A stretch of 64,000 bases of DNA from an uncultured Candidatus Melainabacteria bacterium (GCA_934754775.1 CAKVIM010000005.1:50746-114745); one strand, 5' to 3'; shown: positions 19,790 through 29,394, numbered from the stretch's first letter. The notes: generated by a model from the letters alone, not told the origin. Program-made: numbers and translations.

Positions 19790-20650
19790 ATGGCTGGAAA
19801 AAGTGCATTTAATGATAAAGATTCAATGGACATAAGCGAACTGGCTTCACTTAATGATGACATTTCACCGGAACTTATTGAACAATTACAACAAAAACTT
19901 ACTCAAGATGCAATGAGTTTGAATGGCGAGGATGCAACTCAAAAGCCTGAATTCAACAGTAATGATGACACAACTCTCTTTGAAGAACCACAAGAAAATC
20001 CAACGGCTGAAGTTAAAACTGAAACGACTTCTGAAGAAGAAGCTCCTGAACCTAAGCCAGAACTTCCGAAGAGAAAACCGTCTGTAAATTTCGACGACAA
20101 CTTCTTAAAAAAATACAAAGCTAAGTTGAGTAAACAACGATTTAATCCGGACGCTCAAGGCGGAGAAGCTCAGGAAGAAGAAGCAAATATCAGCAACAGT
20201 GTTTTCCCTATGCCGGAAGCCGCAGAAGAAAATATCGAAGAACTGACTAATGGCAATATTACGGAAAAACCAATTACTCCGGCTCAAAAAAATTATAATG
20301 ACAGTTTAGATTACTTAGATGGAAATGTTAAGTATGCGAAATATGTCATCTATATTGACCCGAAAAATGTTGATTTTATTGAAAGTTTGACAGTAAAAGA
20401 ACGCAAAAATCTTATAAACAAAGTTCTTAGAGAACAGGATGATATTGCAATCACAAAACAAAGATTTAAAATTATTCAAACAGTCATCAAACACACTATT
20501 GTAGCAATTTTGACAATCGCAGTTTCTATCCCAATTATCTATTTGACAATCAATGCTTCATTAGAAGCTTCTATCAACAATTACAGACGTTCTCAATCAA
20601 TGTTCCAAACCTTGTACAAACAAGGCGGAAAGATTAAAGCGATTAAATAA
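19790..20650 (+). CDS. Acidic protein with a single C-terminal membrane segment
   Basis: 286 residues, family not recognised. Residues 1-165 are acidic, Glu/Gln/Pro-rich and probably disordered. A folded segment follows (about 170-220), then one membrane helix (TIVAILTIAVSIPIIYLTI, about 233-252) and a short basic tail. Without a signal peptide, the large N-terminal part should stay in the cytoplasm. Its stop codon abuts the stop of the convergent gene with no base between. Confidence 0.7.
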   Translation: MAGKSAFNDKDSMDISELASLNDDISPELIEQLQQKLTQDAMSLNGEDATQKPEFNSNDDTTLFEEPQENPTAEVKTETTSEEEAPEPKPELPKRKPSVNFDDNFLKKYKAKLSKQRFNPDAQGGEAQEEEANISNSVFPMPEAAEENIEELTNGNITEKPITPAQKNYNDSLDYLDGNVKYAKYVIYIDPKNVDFIESLTVKERKNLINKVLREQDDIAITKQRFKIIQTVIKHTIVAILTIAVSIPIIYLTINASLEASINNYRRSQSMFQTLYKQGGKIKAIK

Positions 20651-21451
20651 TTAAGCCCTCTTAGCTTCGTCTGATTTTTTTACAATCATGTCAGCTGCAG
20701 AAGTTCCAAGCTTGTATCCGCTGATTGATGCAGCTACAAAGGCCAATCCTTTTAAAGCTCCGGGAACAAATTTCAATGATTTATTACAAATCGTCTTTGT
20801 TTCGCAGAATTGTTGCAAAGCTTTCTTTTGTTCATTAAAGAATGGTGATTTTGCAAGAATTGCATCTCTTTTAACCACAACTTTTTCATTATTAATAATA
20901 TTGTATTTGCCATTTTTAGCAATCAATTCTTTTTTATCACCCTTAATTTTATACAATCCGTCTTTTTCTACAACCATTTTTTTAGGATTATAACTCATTG
21001 TTTTTGGCATGCCTAATAATTCTTTTGCAGTTCTTTCTGCTGCAAACATAGAACCTAATGCTACACCCTCTTGAATTGCTGTATCTGTTTTATCGTCAGC
21101 ACTAAGAACCTTTACTGCACTTGTTGCACAAATAATAGGATTAATGTTATCAGCAGTGAAGTTTAACACCTTTGATACACCACGAGTAATCTTGCCACTA
21201 TTTGCCAAATCTTTGATTGATTTTTCAGCACTTATTATTCCGTTAGAAACTGCATTTTTTGACTCTTTAGCAATACTAACAACGCCTTTAGCAGCATTTG
21301 TAATCTGTCCGCCTGCAACATCAAGGTTCATAACACCAACAAACGGATTATTAGACGCAATTGCATCCACACCTGTATTAGCTCTTCTTGAAGAGAAGAT
21401 GCCGCTTGATGTAATTGATGGCATAAATGCTGTAATTGCTAAACCTGTCAT
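20651..21451 (-). CDS. Hypothetical protein
   Basis: 266 residues with no recognised domain. The N-terminal half has small hydrophobic stretches rich in Ala, Ser and Ile. The middle holds a Lys-rich beta-like stretch with two related hairpins (EKDGLYKIKGDKKELIAKN and a following NGKYNIINNEKVVV). A weakly hydrophobic segment near 230-250 ends the protein. Alone on its strand. Confidence 0.65.
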   Translation of the reverse strand: MTGLAITAFMPSITSSGIFSSRRANTGVDAIASNNPFVGVMNLDVAGGQITNAAKGVVSIAKESKNAVSNGIISAEKSIKDLANSGKITRGVSKVLNFTADNINPIICATSAVKVLSADDKTDTAIQEGVALGSMFAAERTAKELLGMPKTMSYNPKKMVVEKDGLYKIKGDKKELIAKNGKYNIINNEKVVVKRDAILAKSPFFNEQKKALQQFCETKTICNKSLKFVPGALKGLAFVAASISGYKLGTSAADMIVKKSDEAKRA

Positions 21452-21553
21452 TTATTTTCTACCTTCACAAATAAATACACACTATATTTATATAAAGTAG
21501 TTTTATTAAAATAAATTGCATAAGCATAGAAAAACTTTACAAAACTTAATAAA

Positions 21554-22897
21554 CTATGCTTCTTCTGACTCCTCTTGAATTACAACAGGTTCTTTAAAAA
21601 TTTGAAGTTTTGTAATTCTTGCACCATCAACTTCTTTTACGGTAAATGTAAGTCCGTTGAACGAAACCGTGTCATCTACAACTGCAATTCTTCCAAGAAG
21701 TTTTACAACAAGCCCTGCAATTGTATCTACGTCATCTTCTTCAAACAATGATTCTTTCAAATCAAAGAATTTAACCAGCTCGTCAATTCTCATCATAGCA
21801 TTTGCAATGTATGTATTTTCAGCAATTTCTTTAATGTCAGCTTCAGCTTCCTCGTCGAACTCGTCTTGAACTTCGCCAATAATTTCTTCTAAAACATCTT
21901 CTAAGGTAATTAGACCGGATGTTCCACCGAATTCATCAATTACCACTGCTATTTGACAGTGCAATTTTCTAAATTCAATAATCAGATTATCAAGCGTCAT
22001 TGTTTCAGGCACAAGCATCAAAGGTCTGATGAGCTTTTCAACAGAGAATGATTCGTGCTTCATCGCTAGAGAATACAAATCTTTAACGTGAATAAAACCT
22101 AAAATCTTATCAATATTTTCTTCGTAAACAGGGTATCTTGTATATTGGTTTTCAAGAGCTACTTTGTTTAATTCCTCATAAGAAATATCATTTGGAATAC
22201 AAACCATGTCCGTTCTCGGAATCATTACCTGTTTTGCCATCAAATCGGAGAACTTGAACATATTATGCAGCATTTCTGCTTCTGTTTCGTTTAAAACGCC
22301 TTCATTGTAACTTGCATCAACCAACATATCTAATTCTTCGGTTGAATGTACTAAAGAAGCGTCTTCCGAATTAGCATGACATGCTGAAAGAATCTTGTTG
22401 CCTGAAACTTCAAGCAGCCAAACAAACGGTTTGAAGATTGTTATAAACATATCCATAGGTCTGGAAACAAGAAGTGCTATTGTTTCAGGATGTCTGAGCG
22501 AAATACATTTTGGCAACTGTTCACCAAGAAGTACGTGAAAATATGTAACAAGAACGAATGAAATCGGAACTGCTACTACGTGAGATGAAACGTGTGCCAT
22601 TGAACCGGCAAATATTCTAATAATAGGTTCAATAAGCTGAACAATTGTTGACTCTGCAACCCAACCTAGAGCGATACTTGCGATTGTTACACCCAATTGA
22701 GCTGCTGCAAGCATTTTGTTAACATCATCCACAAGCTTCATTGCTTTTTTAGCGTTAGAATTACCTTCGTTACAGAGCTGCTCCAGACGAGTTTTTCGCA
22801 CCTTTACAAGTGAGAATTCAGCTGCAACAAAGAATCCGTTAACAAATAATAAAAATAGAATTATAAATATATTTATAAATATGTCTGTCAGGTCCAT
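21554..22897 (-). CDS. HlyC/CorC-family CNNM-CBS membrane protein
   Basis: 447 residues: an N-terminal CNNM (DUF21) membrane domain with about four helices (1-190), a CBS pair (about 200-330, including QVMIPRTDMVCIP and IDEFGGTSGLITLEDVLEEIIGE), and a C-terminal CorC_HlyC domain (about 345-430). The family exports or regulates magnesium and cobalt; the older hemolysin name is misleading. Single-gene unit. Confidence 0.93.
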   Translation of the reverse strand: MDLTDIFINIFIILFLLFVNGFFVAAEFSLVKVRKTRLEQLCNEGNSNAKKAMKLVDDVNKMLAAAQLGVTIASIALGWVAESTIVQLIEPIIRIFAGSMAHVSSHVVAVPISFVLVTYFHVLLGEQLPKCISLRHPETIALLVSRPMDMFITIFKPFVWLLEVSGNKILSACHANSEDASLVHSTEELDMLVDASYNEGVLNETEAEMLHNMFKFSDLMAKQVMIPRTDMVCIPNDISYEELNKVALENQYTRYPVYEENIDKILGFIHVKDLYSLAMKHESFSVEKLIRPLMLVPETMTLDNLIIEFRKLHCQIAVVIDEFGGTSGLITLEDVLEEIIGEVQDEFDEEAEADIKEIAENTYIANAMMRIDELVKFFDLKESLFEEDDVDTIAGLVVKLLGRIAVVDDTVSFNGLTFTVKEVDGARITKLQIFKEPVVIQEESEEA

Positions 22898-22953
22898 TTA
22901 CTCTCATATACCTTTAAAGTTATACTTTTAATTCTACACTATAGTAGAAAATT

Positions 22954-22982
22954 TTGCAATATTGAGCTATTTGTAATATAAT
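22954..22982 (+). promoter_or_regulatory. Promoter with predicted leaderless start for 22990
   Basis: TTGCAA (22954-22959), 17 bases, TATAAT (22977-22982). The usual start point would be 22989, one base before the ATG. There is no ribosome site between. Confidence 0.65.
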
Positions 22983-22989
22983 TATAGCC

Positions 22990-23934
22990 ATGAAAACAGG
23001 TGCTTTTATAGTTCCGACAGGCATCGGAGCGTCAATTGGAGGATTTGCGGGCGACGCAAGTAAATACGCAAGAATGATTTCAGAAAAATGCAGGTTGATT
23101 GTCAACCCGAACGTAGTTAATGCTGCGTGCTTTTCCGGAATCAATTCTAATATGTTATATGTAGAAGGCTATTCTATAGACGAGTTTTTTAAAGGGAACT
23201 TGCAACTGACACCTTCTTTTGGTAATAAAATCGGAATAATCTTTGATAAGAGTATCCGACCGGAAGTTTTAAATGTGCATATAAACACGTTTCACGCAGT
23301 AGAAATGATTTATGGCATAAATATTATAGGGTATGAAATGACTGACGAGGATGTCGGAGTTGAGTTTTATATCGATAAAACAGGAGCTTCAACAGGGAAC
23401 GTAAAAAATCTTTCAACTCTTAAAACAGCAACCGAAAGACTAATTGAAAGAGGAGCGGAAGCCATTGCGATTGTCTGCAGATTTCCAGACGAGCAAGGTG
23501 AAGATTACGCAAATGGCATCGGAGCTGACCCTGTCGGCGGAGTTGAAGCTATAATTTCGCATTATATTTCAAAAGAGTTTAAAATTCCTGCAGCACATGC
23601 ACCGGCGTTTGATGACATTACTATTCCAACAGAAATTGTGGATAGAAGATGCTCTGCTGAATACATTACACCGACATTTTTGCCTTGTATATTAATAGGA
23701 CTGAATCAAGCTCCAAAACTAGGCAATAATGGCGAAATCGGAATTGAAGATTTAGATTTTTTAGTTGTTCCATATAATGCTATCGGTTCAATTCCTGTAT
23801 TAGAAGCTAAAAAAAGAAATATAAAAATATTTGCAGTTAAAGAAAACGAAACAATTTTAGACGTTAGACCAGAGAATTTTCGTACAACATGTGTTATAAT
23901 TGATAAGTACGAAGATATTCTGGAGTTAATATGA
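22990..23934 (+). CDS. DUF3326 family protein
   Basis: 314 residues matching DUF3326, a family known mostly from cyanobacteria and plants, with no proven function. The N-terminal FIVPTGIGASIGGFAGDAS and the later CRFPDEQGEDYANGIGADPVGG blocks are its most conserved parts. Probably cytoplasmic. Translation seems to begin at or very near the 5' end of the mRNA. The stop overlaps the ATG of the pseudopilin (ATGA). Confidence 0.85.
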   Translation: MKTGAFIVPTGIGASIGGFAGDASKYARMISEKCRLIVNPNVVNAACFSGINSNMLYVEGYSIDEFFKGNLQLTPSFGNKIGIIFDKSIRPEVLNVHINTFHAVEMIYGINIIGYEMTDEDVGVEFYIDKTGASTGNVKNLSTLKTATERLIERGAEAIAIVCRFPDEQGEDYANGIGADPVGGVEAIISHYISKEFKIPAAHAPAFDDITIPTEIVDRRCSAEYITPTFLPCILIGLNQAPKLGNNGEIGIEDLDFLVVPYNAIGSIPVLEAKKRNIKIFAVKENETILDVRPENFRTTCVIIDKYEDILELI

Positions 23935-25007
23935 TGAAAAAAAACGGATTTACTTTAGTTGAGCTGCTGTTATGCATTGGCATTATCGGAGTAGTCACTG
24001 CTATGGGTATGCTAATAACCAAAAGAAGTGCTGACAGTGCTTACAACCTCTATTATTACACCGGCTATATTAATTTATATAACGCTATAGCAGATGCTAG
24101 AACGATAGGCTTGACATCAAACAGCGATATTATCAAACACGCAAATGATATTTTATCCTCAAAAGTTCAAACGAAGGAAACATCATTTTTGCCTCTAACA
24201 CAAAAATGTTCATATAATAATGCCCTACCACCAGCAGGAAACGGTGTAGAACGTCCTACTTATAATAAAAATGATATTCCGACCCCTGAGAAATTTAAGC
24301 CAGATTTAGAGCCTGCACTCCCGCCTCAAAAACCTGAATGGTACGACCCAGTTCCAGGAGGAGGCTCTGGTGGTGACGGCACTGGTAACGGAGGCTCTGG
24401 CAACGGAGGCTCTGGTGGTGGCAGCGGTGAAGGCACTGGTAACGGAGGTTCCGGTAACGGAGGTTCTGGCAACGGAGGCTCTGGTAACGGAGGTTCCGGC
24501 AATGGAGGTTCTGGTAATGGGAATCCTGGTGGTGACAGCGGTGTTACAGCTACAACAATTAACACTTCTAACGGAATAACTTACACTTGTTCATCTAATG
24601 ATAATAATAATTATTTTGAAATCATTATGACAATTCCGCAAAGAAAAACTAGACAAAATAACGGCACCGCATCAACTCGATTTATTTATTACAACGAAAA
24701 TGGCGGATTATTGATTCCAGTAGCTTCTGCTAATGCAAACAACATTAACCTGCAAGAAAGAAATGACCTTCTTCCAACCTATATTGATAACGGAATAGTA
24801 GGAAGAGCAGTAAAAACAAGCAGTAGCTATAAATACGATAGACCGGCTTATTATTCATACAGAGAGGCTTATTGCAGACTAAACAACAACGCAAGTCTTG
24901 CAATCAACGGAGAAACCGTAATCTCTTGTGCAGGGTTACAGACTCCAACGGCATCTGAAGTAAACAGCGGGTTCTTGAAAGTTGCAAACCCAAGAAAAGC
25001 AAGATAA
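23931..25007 (+). CDS. Type IV pilin/pseudopilin-like protein with glycine-rich minisatellite
   Basis: 358 residues beginning with a prepilin signature: KKNGFTLVELLLCIGIIG, where the peptidase would cut after the Gly and methylate Phe. The body includes a Pro-rich stretch, then about residues 143-203 of Gly-Asn-Gly-Gly-Ser repeats, and then a globular C-terminal part with two Cys residues near the end. The repeat DNA (24355-24540) consists of near-identical 15-base units and could change length by slippage. GGAG lies before the ATG, which overlaps the DUF3326 stop. Pili or a type II secretion-like machine are possible users. Confidence 0.8.
   Translation: MMKKNGFTLVELLLCIGIIGVVTAMGMLITKRSADSAYNLYYYTGYINLYNAIADARTIGLTSNSDIIKHANDILSSKVQTKETSFLPLTQKCSYNNALPPAGNGVERPTYNKNDIPTPEKFKPDLEPALPPQKPEWYDPVPGGGSGGDGTGNGGSGNGGSGGGSGEGTGNGGSGNGGSGNGGSGNGGSGNGGSGNGNPGGDSGVTATTINTSNGITYTCSSNDNNNYFEIIMTIPQRKTRQNNGTASTRFIYYNENGGLLIPVASANANNINLQERNDLLPTYIDNGIVGRAVKTSSSYKYDRPAYYSYREAYCRLNNNASLAINGETVISCAGLQTPTASEVNSGFLKVANPRKAR
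24355..24540 (+). repeat. Coding 15-base tandem repeat (GNGGS units)
   Basis: Units of the type GGTAACGGAGGTTCT repeat about seven or eight times with small interruptions. Synonymous differences between copies show some age. The number of units is likely to vary between strains. Confidence 0.8.
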
Positions 25008-25032
25008 AAGATTTAAGCAATCATGCAATAAA

Positions 25033-25063
25033 AAACAGGGGCTTCCGAAGGAAGCCCCTGTTT
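25033..25063. terminator. Strong terminator between the pseudopilin and tig
   Basis: A 14-bp perfect stem (25033-25046 with 25050-25063) around a three-base loop. On the minus strand it is followed by TTTTTTATTG, so it serves tig best; on the plus strand the T run is short. Confidence 0.88.
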
Positions 25064-25073
25064 CTATACTTAA

Positions 25074-26366
25074 CTATTTCAAATTAACTTTGTTATTATC
25101 AGCCAAGAACTTAGTAACCTTTTCGTTCAATGCTTGTTGAGATAAAGCATTAAATACACCCGGAGTTTGAGATAATTGTTTTATCATAGTAGGAGTATCG
25201 ATTTGGTACATTTGGCTCAATTCAGCAAGTTTAGCACCGAATTCTGCTTGAGAAACAGTAATCTTTTCTTCTTTAGCAATCTTATCGATCACAAGAGAGT
25301 TTTTAACTCTTACTGCCGCATCTTCTTTCAAGCTGTTCATAATGCTATCATAACCTTGAGCTTCTACTGCTTGTTCCCAAGTGAAACCTTGCATTTCAAG
25401 TTTTTGTTTGTATTCAGCAACTAATTGGTCGGCTTCTCTGTCAATCATAGCTTGTTGAATTTCAACCTTAGCGTCACCAGTTACTTTTTCAAAAATAGCT
25501 TTTTCAGAGTTAACTCTGTCGATATCAGCTTTTTGAGAATCAAGATATTTTTGGATATCTTCTTTTAGTTCGTCTACTGTCTTGAATGGTCCAACTTTTT
25601 GAACGAATTCGTCATTCAATTCTGGAAGAACTTTTGTCTTAATTTCATTGATTTTACATTTGAAAGTAGCAGGTTGACCAGCCAATTTCTTTTCGTGGTA
25701 TTCTTCAGGGAAAGTTACATTGATTTCAAATTCTTCACCCAAAGCTTTATCTACCAATTGTTCAGCAAATCCTGGGATGAAGCTGGAATGTGCTAAATCT
25801 AAAGTATAGTTTTTAGCATCGCCGTGTTCAATTTTTTCGCCATTAGAAAAACCTTCAAAATCGAAAACAACTGTATCATCCGCAACAGTCTTTCTATCAG
25901 TAACGACTACTGTAGTAGCGTGTTGTTGCAACATACCGTCAATTGATTTTTGCATAGCATCTTCCGGAGTCTTATAAGCTTCAACATCAATTGTTAAGCC
26001 CTTGTATTCGCCCAAAGTTACTTCCGGACGCAATTCCATTTTAGCAACAATCTTCAAATCTTCGCCAATATTAAAATCATATGATTCTACGTACGGTTGA
26101 GCCACTACGTCAAAATCATTTTCTTTAATAACTTGTGAGAAAATTCTTGGAAGTGCATTTTCCAATGCTTCGTGTTTAATTCTTTCTTCACCGATATTTT
26201 GCTCAACAATATTTCTAGGAGCTTTACCCTTACGGAAGCCAGGAATATTTACATATTGAGCTAATCTCTTTGCAGCATCATTATAGAAGTTCACTGCATC
26301 TTTTGCCGGTATTTCAATATCAACTTTAACGATATTTTCCGGTTGTTTTTCAATAGTTGTATTCAT
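25074..26366 (-). CDS. tig: Trigger factor
   Basis: Ribosome-bound chaperone and prolyl isomerase that shields new chains. The 430 residues show the ribosome-binding loop GFRKGKAPR (43-51), the FKBP-type domain (about 160-245, with VVFDFEGF and FIPGFAEQL) and the long helical C-terminal domain. GAGGATAT precedes the ATG. In many bacteria clpP and clpX follow; here tig is alone. Confidence 0.96.
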   Translation of the reverse strand: MNTTIEKQPENIVKVDIEIPAKDAVNFYNDAAKRLAQYVNIPGFRKGKAPRNIVEQNIGEERIKHEALENALPRIFSQVIKENDFDVVAQPYVESYDFNIGEDLKIVAKMELRPEVTLGEYKGLTIDVEAYKTPEDAMQKSIDGMLQQHATTVVVTDRKTVADDTVVFDFEGFSNGEKIEHGDAKNYTLDLAHSSFIPGFAEQLVDKALGEEFEINVTFPEEYHEKKLAGQPATFKCKINEIKTKVLPELNDEFVQKVGPFKTVDELKEDIQKYLDSQKADIDRVNSEKAIFEKVTGDAKVEIQQAMIDREADQLVAEYKQKLEMQGFTWEQAVEAQGYDSIMNSLKEDAAVRVKNSLVIDKIAKEEKITVSQAEFGAKLAELSQMYQIDTPTMIKQLSQTPGVFNALSQQALNEKVTKFLADNNKVNLK

Positions 26367-26840
26367 TTATATATCCTCTTTTCTAATACATACCTGATTA
26401 AAGAGTACTATAAACAGAGGATATATGCAACATACGAATTATTGGCGTGCCAATAATTCGTATGTTGAGGTTTTGGATAATGTTCAGCCCCTTACGGGAT
26501 AACACCTCACCCTAACCCTCTCCTGTAAGGCGAGGGAATGACCAAGGACATCAGATTAATGTATTCAGAATATTTACCCCTCACCCGCATTCGTAACGTT
26601 CGCAAAGCTCACGAACGACTGCACCCTCTCCATCTGGAGAGGGATGGGGTGAGGTTTCAGCCCGTAGGGAAAATGAACATCATTAGCACCACGAGCGTAC
26701 CTTAGCGAGTGTAAAAGTGCCGGTCACCGGCTACAGCCATTTAATCCACAACCGTAAGGTTGTAGAAAACAATGCGTCATTTCTTTTCTTTTGCTTCGTT
26801 TTCTTTTCTTTTTTTGCAACAAAGAAAAGAAAATGAAGAA
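26367..26840. repeat. Intergenic region made of palindromes and REP-like repeats
   Basis: No gene is supported in this 474-base gap. It holds a 19-bp perfect palindrome (26428-26467) and REP-like words at 26505-26537 and 26577-26656, the latter with CCCTCTCCATCTGGAGAGGG. A small hairpin ACAACCGTAAGGTTGT lies at about 26749-26764. Next to the regulator stop is an AT-rich inverted repeat of TTTTCTTTTCTTT type at about 26798-26834, which could end transcription of the regulator. Confidence 0.7.
26428..26467. repeat. 19-bp perfect palindrome
   Basis: Left arm 26428-26446 and right arm 26449-26467 match perfectly around a two-base centre. It stands 62 bases upstream of tig. There is no T run, so it may be an operator or the end of the regulator transcript. 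Confidence 0.75.
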
Positions 26841-27527
26841 CTACACCAACCCTTCTTTAACAGCCTTTACTGCCGCTTGGACTCTATCATTTACACACAT
26901 TTTCTGCAATATAGAGCATACATGTGCCTTCGCTGTATGAACACTTACAATAAGCTCTCTGGCAATTTCAGTATTACTCTTACCATCAACCAAATGTTTC
27001 AAAACTTCATACTCTCTATCTGTCAAAGGTACACGTCCTTCTTCAGAACATTTGTCCTTCAATATGCCGATAGTTTCTTGTTTAGGAAAAGCATCCAATG
27101 CTTTTCTTGCAATAAGCGGATCCAACCAGCAAACACCGTTATTCACATCCCTAATAACGTCTGCTAATTTTGAAGGATCAATATCTTTCAAACAATAAGC
27201 CATCGCACCTGAAGATAAGGCTGCAATCACTTCCTCTTCTCTATCGTGCGAAGTCAGAGCAATTACCTTAATATCCTTGTTCATTTCTTTGACATGAACT
27301 GTCGCCTCAATACCGTTCATGCCGGCCAAGCCCAAGTCCATCAAAACGATATCAGGATTATGCTTCATAATCAAATCCAAGCCGTCTGTCGCATTATCAC
27401 TTTCTGCAACAACTTGAATATCCTCATTCGAATTCAATGCACATCTCAATCCAACTCTTGTAAGTTTGAAATCTTCTATAATAATGACACTAATAACCTT
27501 TTTCTCTGTTGATACTGATGTGCTCAT
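26841..27527 (-). CDS. NarL/FixJ-type response regulator
   Basis: 228 residues. The receiver domain has acidic residues in IIIEDF, the phosphoacceptor Asp64 in IVLMDLG, Thr in ALTSHD and Lys in YCLKDID. The C-terminal LuxR-type helix-turn-helix is about 160-225, with LTDREYEVLKHLVDGKSN and VHTAKAHV. ATG 27527 is chosen because AGGAGG lies just upstream; a start nine codons earlier lacks this. No kinase is adjacent. Confidence 0.92.
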   Translation of the reverse strand: MSTSVSTEKKVISVIIIEDFKLTRVGLRCALNSNEDIQVVAESDNATDGLDLIMKHNPDIVLMDLGLAGMNGIEATVHVKEMNKDIKVIALTSHDREEEVIAALSSGAMAYCLKDIDPSKLADVIRDVNNGVCWLDPLIARKALDAFPKQETIGILKDKCSEEGRVPLTDREYEVLKHLVDGKSNTEIARELIVSVHTAKAHVCSILQKMCVNDRVQAAVKAVKEGLV

Positions 27528-27605
27528 TTCAAATCCTCCTAATGTTTCCACCATTCTATTAAATAATAGATACGATTAGTAGTACATTACCCAACCATCC
27601 AATAT

Positions 27606-28877
27606 TTACTGAACATAATCATAAATTAAGTCAATAACTTCACACACTGAATAGTTATTTGTAGTAACAAAAAGATTTTTCCCCGTTTTCTCTACAACAT
27701 AATCCAACGATTGACCGTCCAAGAACAAGTTAGTGAAAGGTTTTAGCATAATTGACGGTACAACGACATAATCAGCTTCCAAATCTTTGATAGAATTAAT
27801 CAAGTCCTCTGAAGTAATAAGCCCTGCAACCGTAATATTTTTACCCCAATAAGTCGATTTAACGGGATTTACAATGCATTTTAATCCATTAACCTTATTA
27901 AGTTTTGCAGCAATATACTCAAACGCACTCTTAGCCGCTACAGAGCAGGCAAAAGCTATAGTTAAATCTTCATCAAGCTTATCAGGAAGTTCCATTGTAT
28001 CAAAATCATCCATTATAGTTCTTAAAGAACCGACTCCGTCATCAAGTTGTGAAAAATTACCATAATATTTTGCAGAAGGGATTTCCCGTTCCGCAAGCAA
28101 GAAAAATTCATCTGAACAGCAAGCCTTAGGGTAATTAGAGGCAATCTCAAGAGTTTTTTGTGCAACCTTTTTATCTACAGTTCTAAGTTCACTTGTGCGG
28201 AATTGAGTTACCCCAACCGGAACAATTGCAATAGAAAGAAGTGCATCGCATAAAGATGACAAATCTTCTAATGTTCGTCTAAGTTCTTCGCCATCGTTAT
28301 AGCCCGGACAAAGTACAATCTGAGTATGGAAAGGTATATCATTTTCTTTAAACCATCTCAAATTATCCATAATCTTAGCCGCATTCGGGTTTCTAAGCAT
28401 TTTTACACGAAGTTCCGGATTTGTTGTATGAACAGAAACATAAAATGGTCCCAAATGTAAACGAGAAATACGTTCCTTATCCTTGTCGGTAAGGTTGGTT
28501 GTCGTGATATAAGTTCCTTGCAAAAAAGAAAGTCTATAATCATCGTCTTTCACATAAAGTGTATCCCTAAGTCCTTTGGGCTGTTGAGCCACAAAACAAA
28601 AAATACAATTATTTAAGCAAGGTTTAATTCTATCAAAAACTGCACTTTCAAATACAATTCCCAAATCCTCGTCGAAGTCTTTTTCTAGCTCTATTTCCTC
28701 TATCTCGCCGTTTTTCTTTTGGATTTCGACCGTTATCAGCTCGTTTTTGCAAAGATAATTGTAATCAATCATATCCTGCAATTTTTCTCCGTCAATAGAA
28801 AGCAAAATATCGCCTTCCTCTAAACCGAGTTCTTCCGCAATAGAACCTTCTAAAACATTACTAACGAGTGCAGGCAT
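27606..28877 (-). CDS. PDZ/radical-SAM DUF512 protein
   Basis: 423 residues: a PDZ-like N-terminal domain (about 5-55, GSIAEELGLEEGDILLSIDG), then a radical-SAM-type cluster motif CLNNCIFC (Cys87, Cys91, Cys94), a YVKDDDYRLSFLQG block, and a C-terminal DUF512 domain. The family (TIGR03279 type) is widespread in cyanobacteria and clostridia; no reaction is known. ATG 28877 follows AGAAGGA. It overlaps the PadR gene by 17 bases, so PadR may regulate it. Confidence 0.88.
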   Translation of the reverse strand: MPALVSNVLEGSIAEELGLEEGDILLSIDGEKLQDMIDYNYLCKNELITVEIQKKNGEIEEIELEKDFDEDLGIVFESAVFDRIKPCLNNCIFCFVAQQPKGLRDTLYVKDDDYRLSFLQGTYITTTNLTDKDKERISRLHLGPFYVSVHTTNPELRVKMLRNPNAAKIMDNLRWFKENDIPFHTQIVLCPGYNDGEELRRTLEDLSSLCDALLSIAIVPVGVTQFRTSELRTVDKKVAQKTLEIASNYPKACCSDEFFLLAEREIPSAKYYGNFSQLDDGVGSLRTIMDDFDTMELPDKLDEDLTIAFACSVAAKSAFEYIAAKLNKVNGLKCIVNPVKSTYWGKNITVAGLITSEDLINSIKDLEADYVVVPSIMLKPFTNLFLDGQSLDYVVEKTGKNLFVTTNNYSVCEVIDLIYDYVQ

Positions 28878-29373
28878 GTTCAAATCCTTCTAGCAATGAT
28901 ATGAAATTTTTGTATTCACAAGTCAGATTATCAAAAACCATCTTCGGATAAAACGCAAGTTCATTTGATTTCATCATATTTTGAGTATCAATCAAAATAT
29001 TCTCAGCCTTGAGCTTAATTTGAGCGAGCATCCTTCTCTGCTCATCATTGTTTAAGCAATCTGAACAAGCAAGTTTAATTCTGGCATTAGTAAAAAATTG
29101 TATCGGATTTTCAACCGGTGGAGCCATAATTAAACGTTTAAGCTCTTCTTCTCCTAATTTTGTAATAGAATAAAAGCAAGACGGTCTGCCACCTTCTGAA
29201 AGTGTTTTTTGTTTTTTTATAAACCCGCCATTTTCCAGTCGTGAAAGAGCAGGCTTAATCGTACCGTAACTCGGTGTTGTAAGCACTGAAAATGTAGCAC
29301 GGATTTCTTTTGAAATCCCATACATAGTTAAAACCCGCCTATTCAATTCAAATAATATCAAGAGCTCAATCAT
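28861..29373 (-). CDS. PadR-family transcriptional regulator
   Basis: 170 residues. The N-terminal winged helix shows the family pattern: leucine-rich first helix, YGISKEI, TPSYGTIKPALSRLENGGFI, and the wing EGGRPSCFYSIT. A helical dimerisation part follows. PadR proteins usually repress a neighbour in response to a small ligand. The nearest target is the DUF512 gene it overlaps. Confidence 0.88.
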   Translation of the reverse strand: MIELLILFELNRRVLTMYGISKEIRATFSVLTTPSYGTIKPALSRLENGGFIKKQKTLSEGGRPSCFYSITKLGEEELKRLIMAPPVENPIQFFTNARIKLACSDCLNNDEQRRMLAQIKLKAENILIDTQNMMKSNELAFYPKMVFDNLTCEYKNFISLLEGFEHACTR

Positions 29374-29394
29374 AGGTTAATTATACCATAACTT

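Noticed and set aside
24355..24540. Possible CRISPR array
   Set aside because: Units are 15 bases in direct tandem without spacers and are in frame with a protein.
24326..24565. Proline-rich open frame on the minus strand
   Set aside because: It is the mirror of the GNGGS repeat coding sequence of the pilin-like gene and has no ribosome site.
26772..27167. 131-codon plus-strand frame
   Set aside because: It lies antisense to the response regulator and begins in repeat sequence; the regulator has clear domains.
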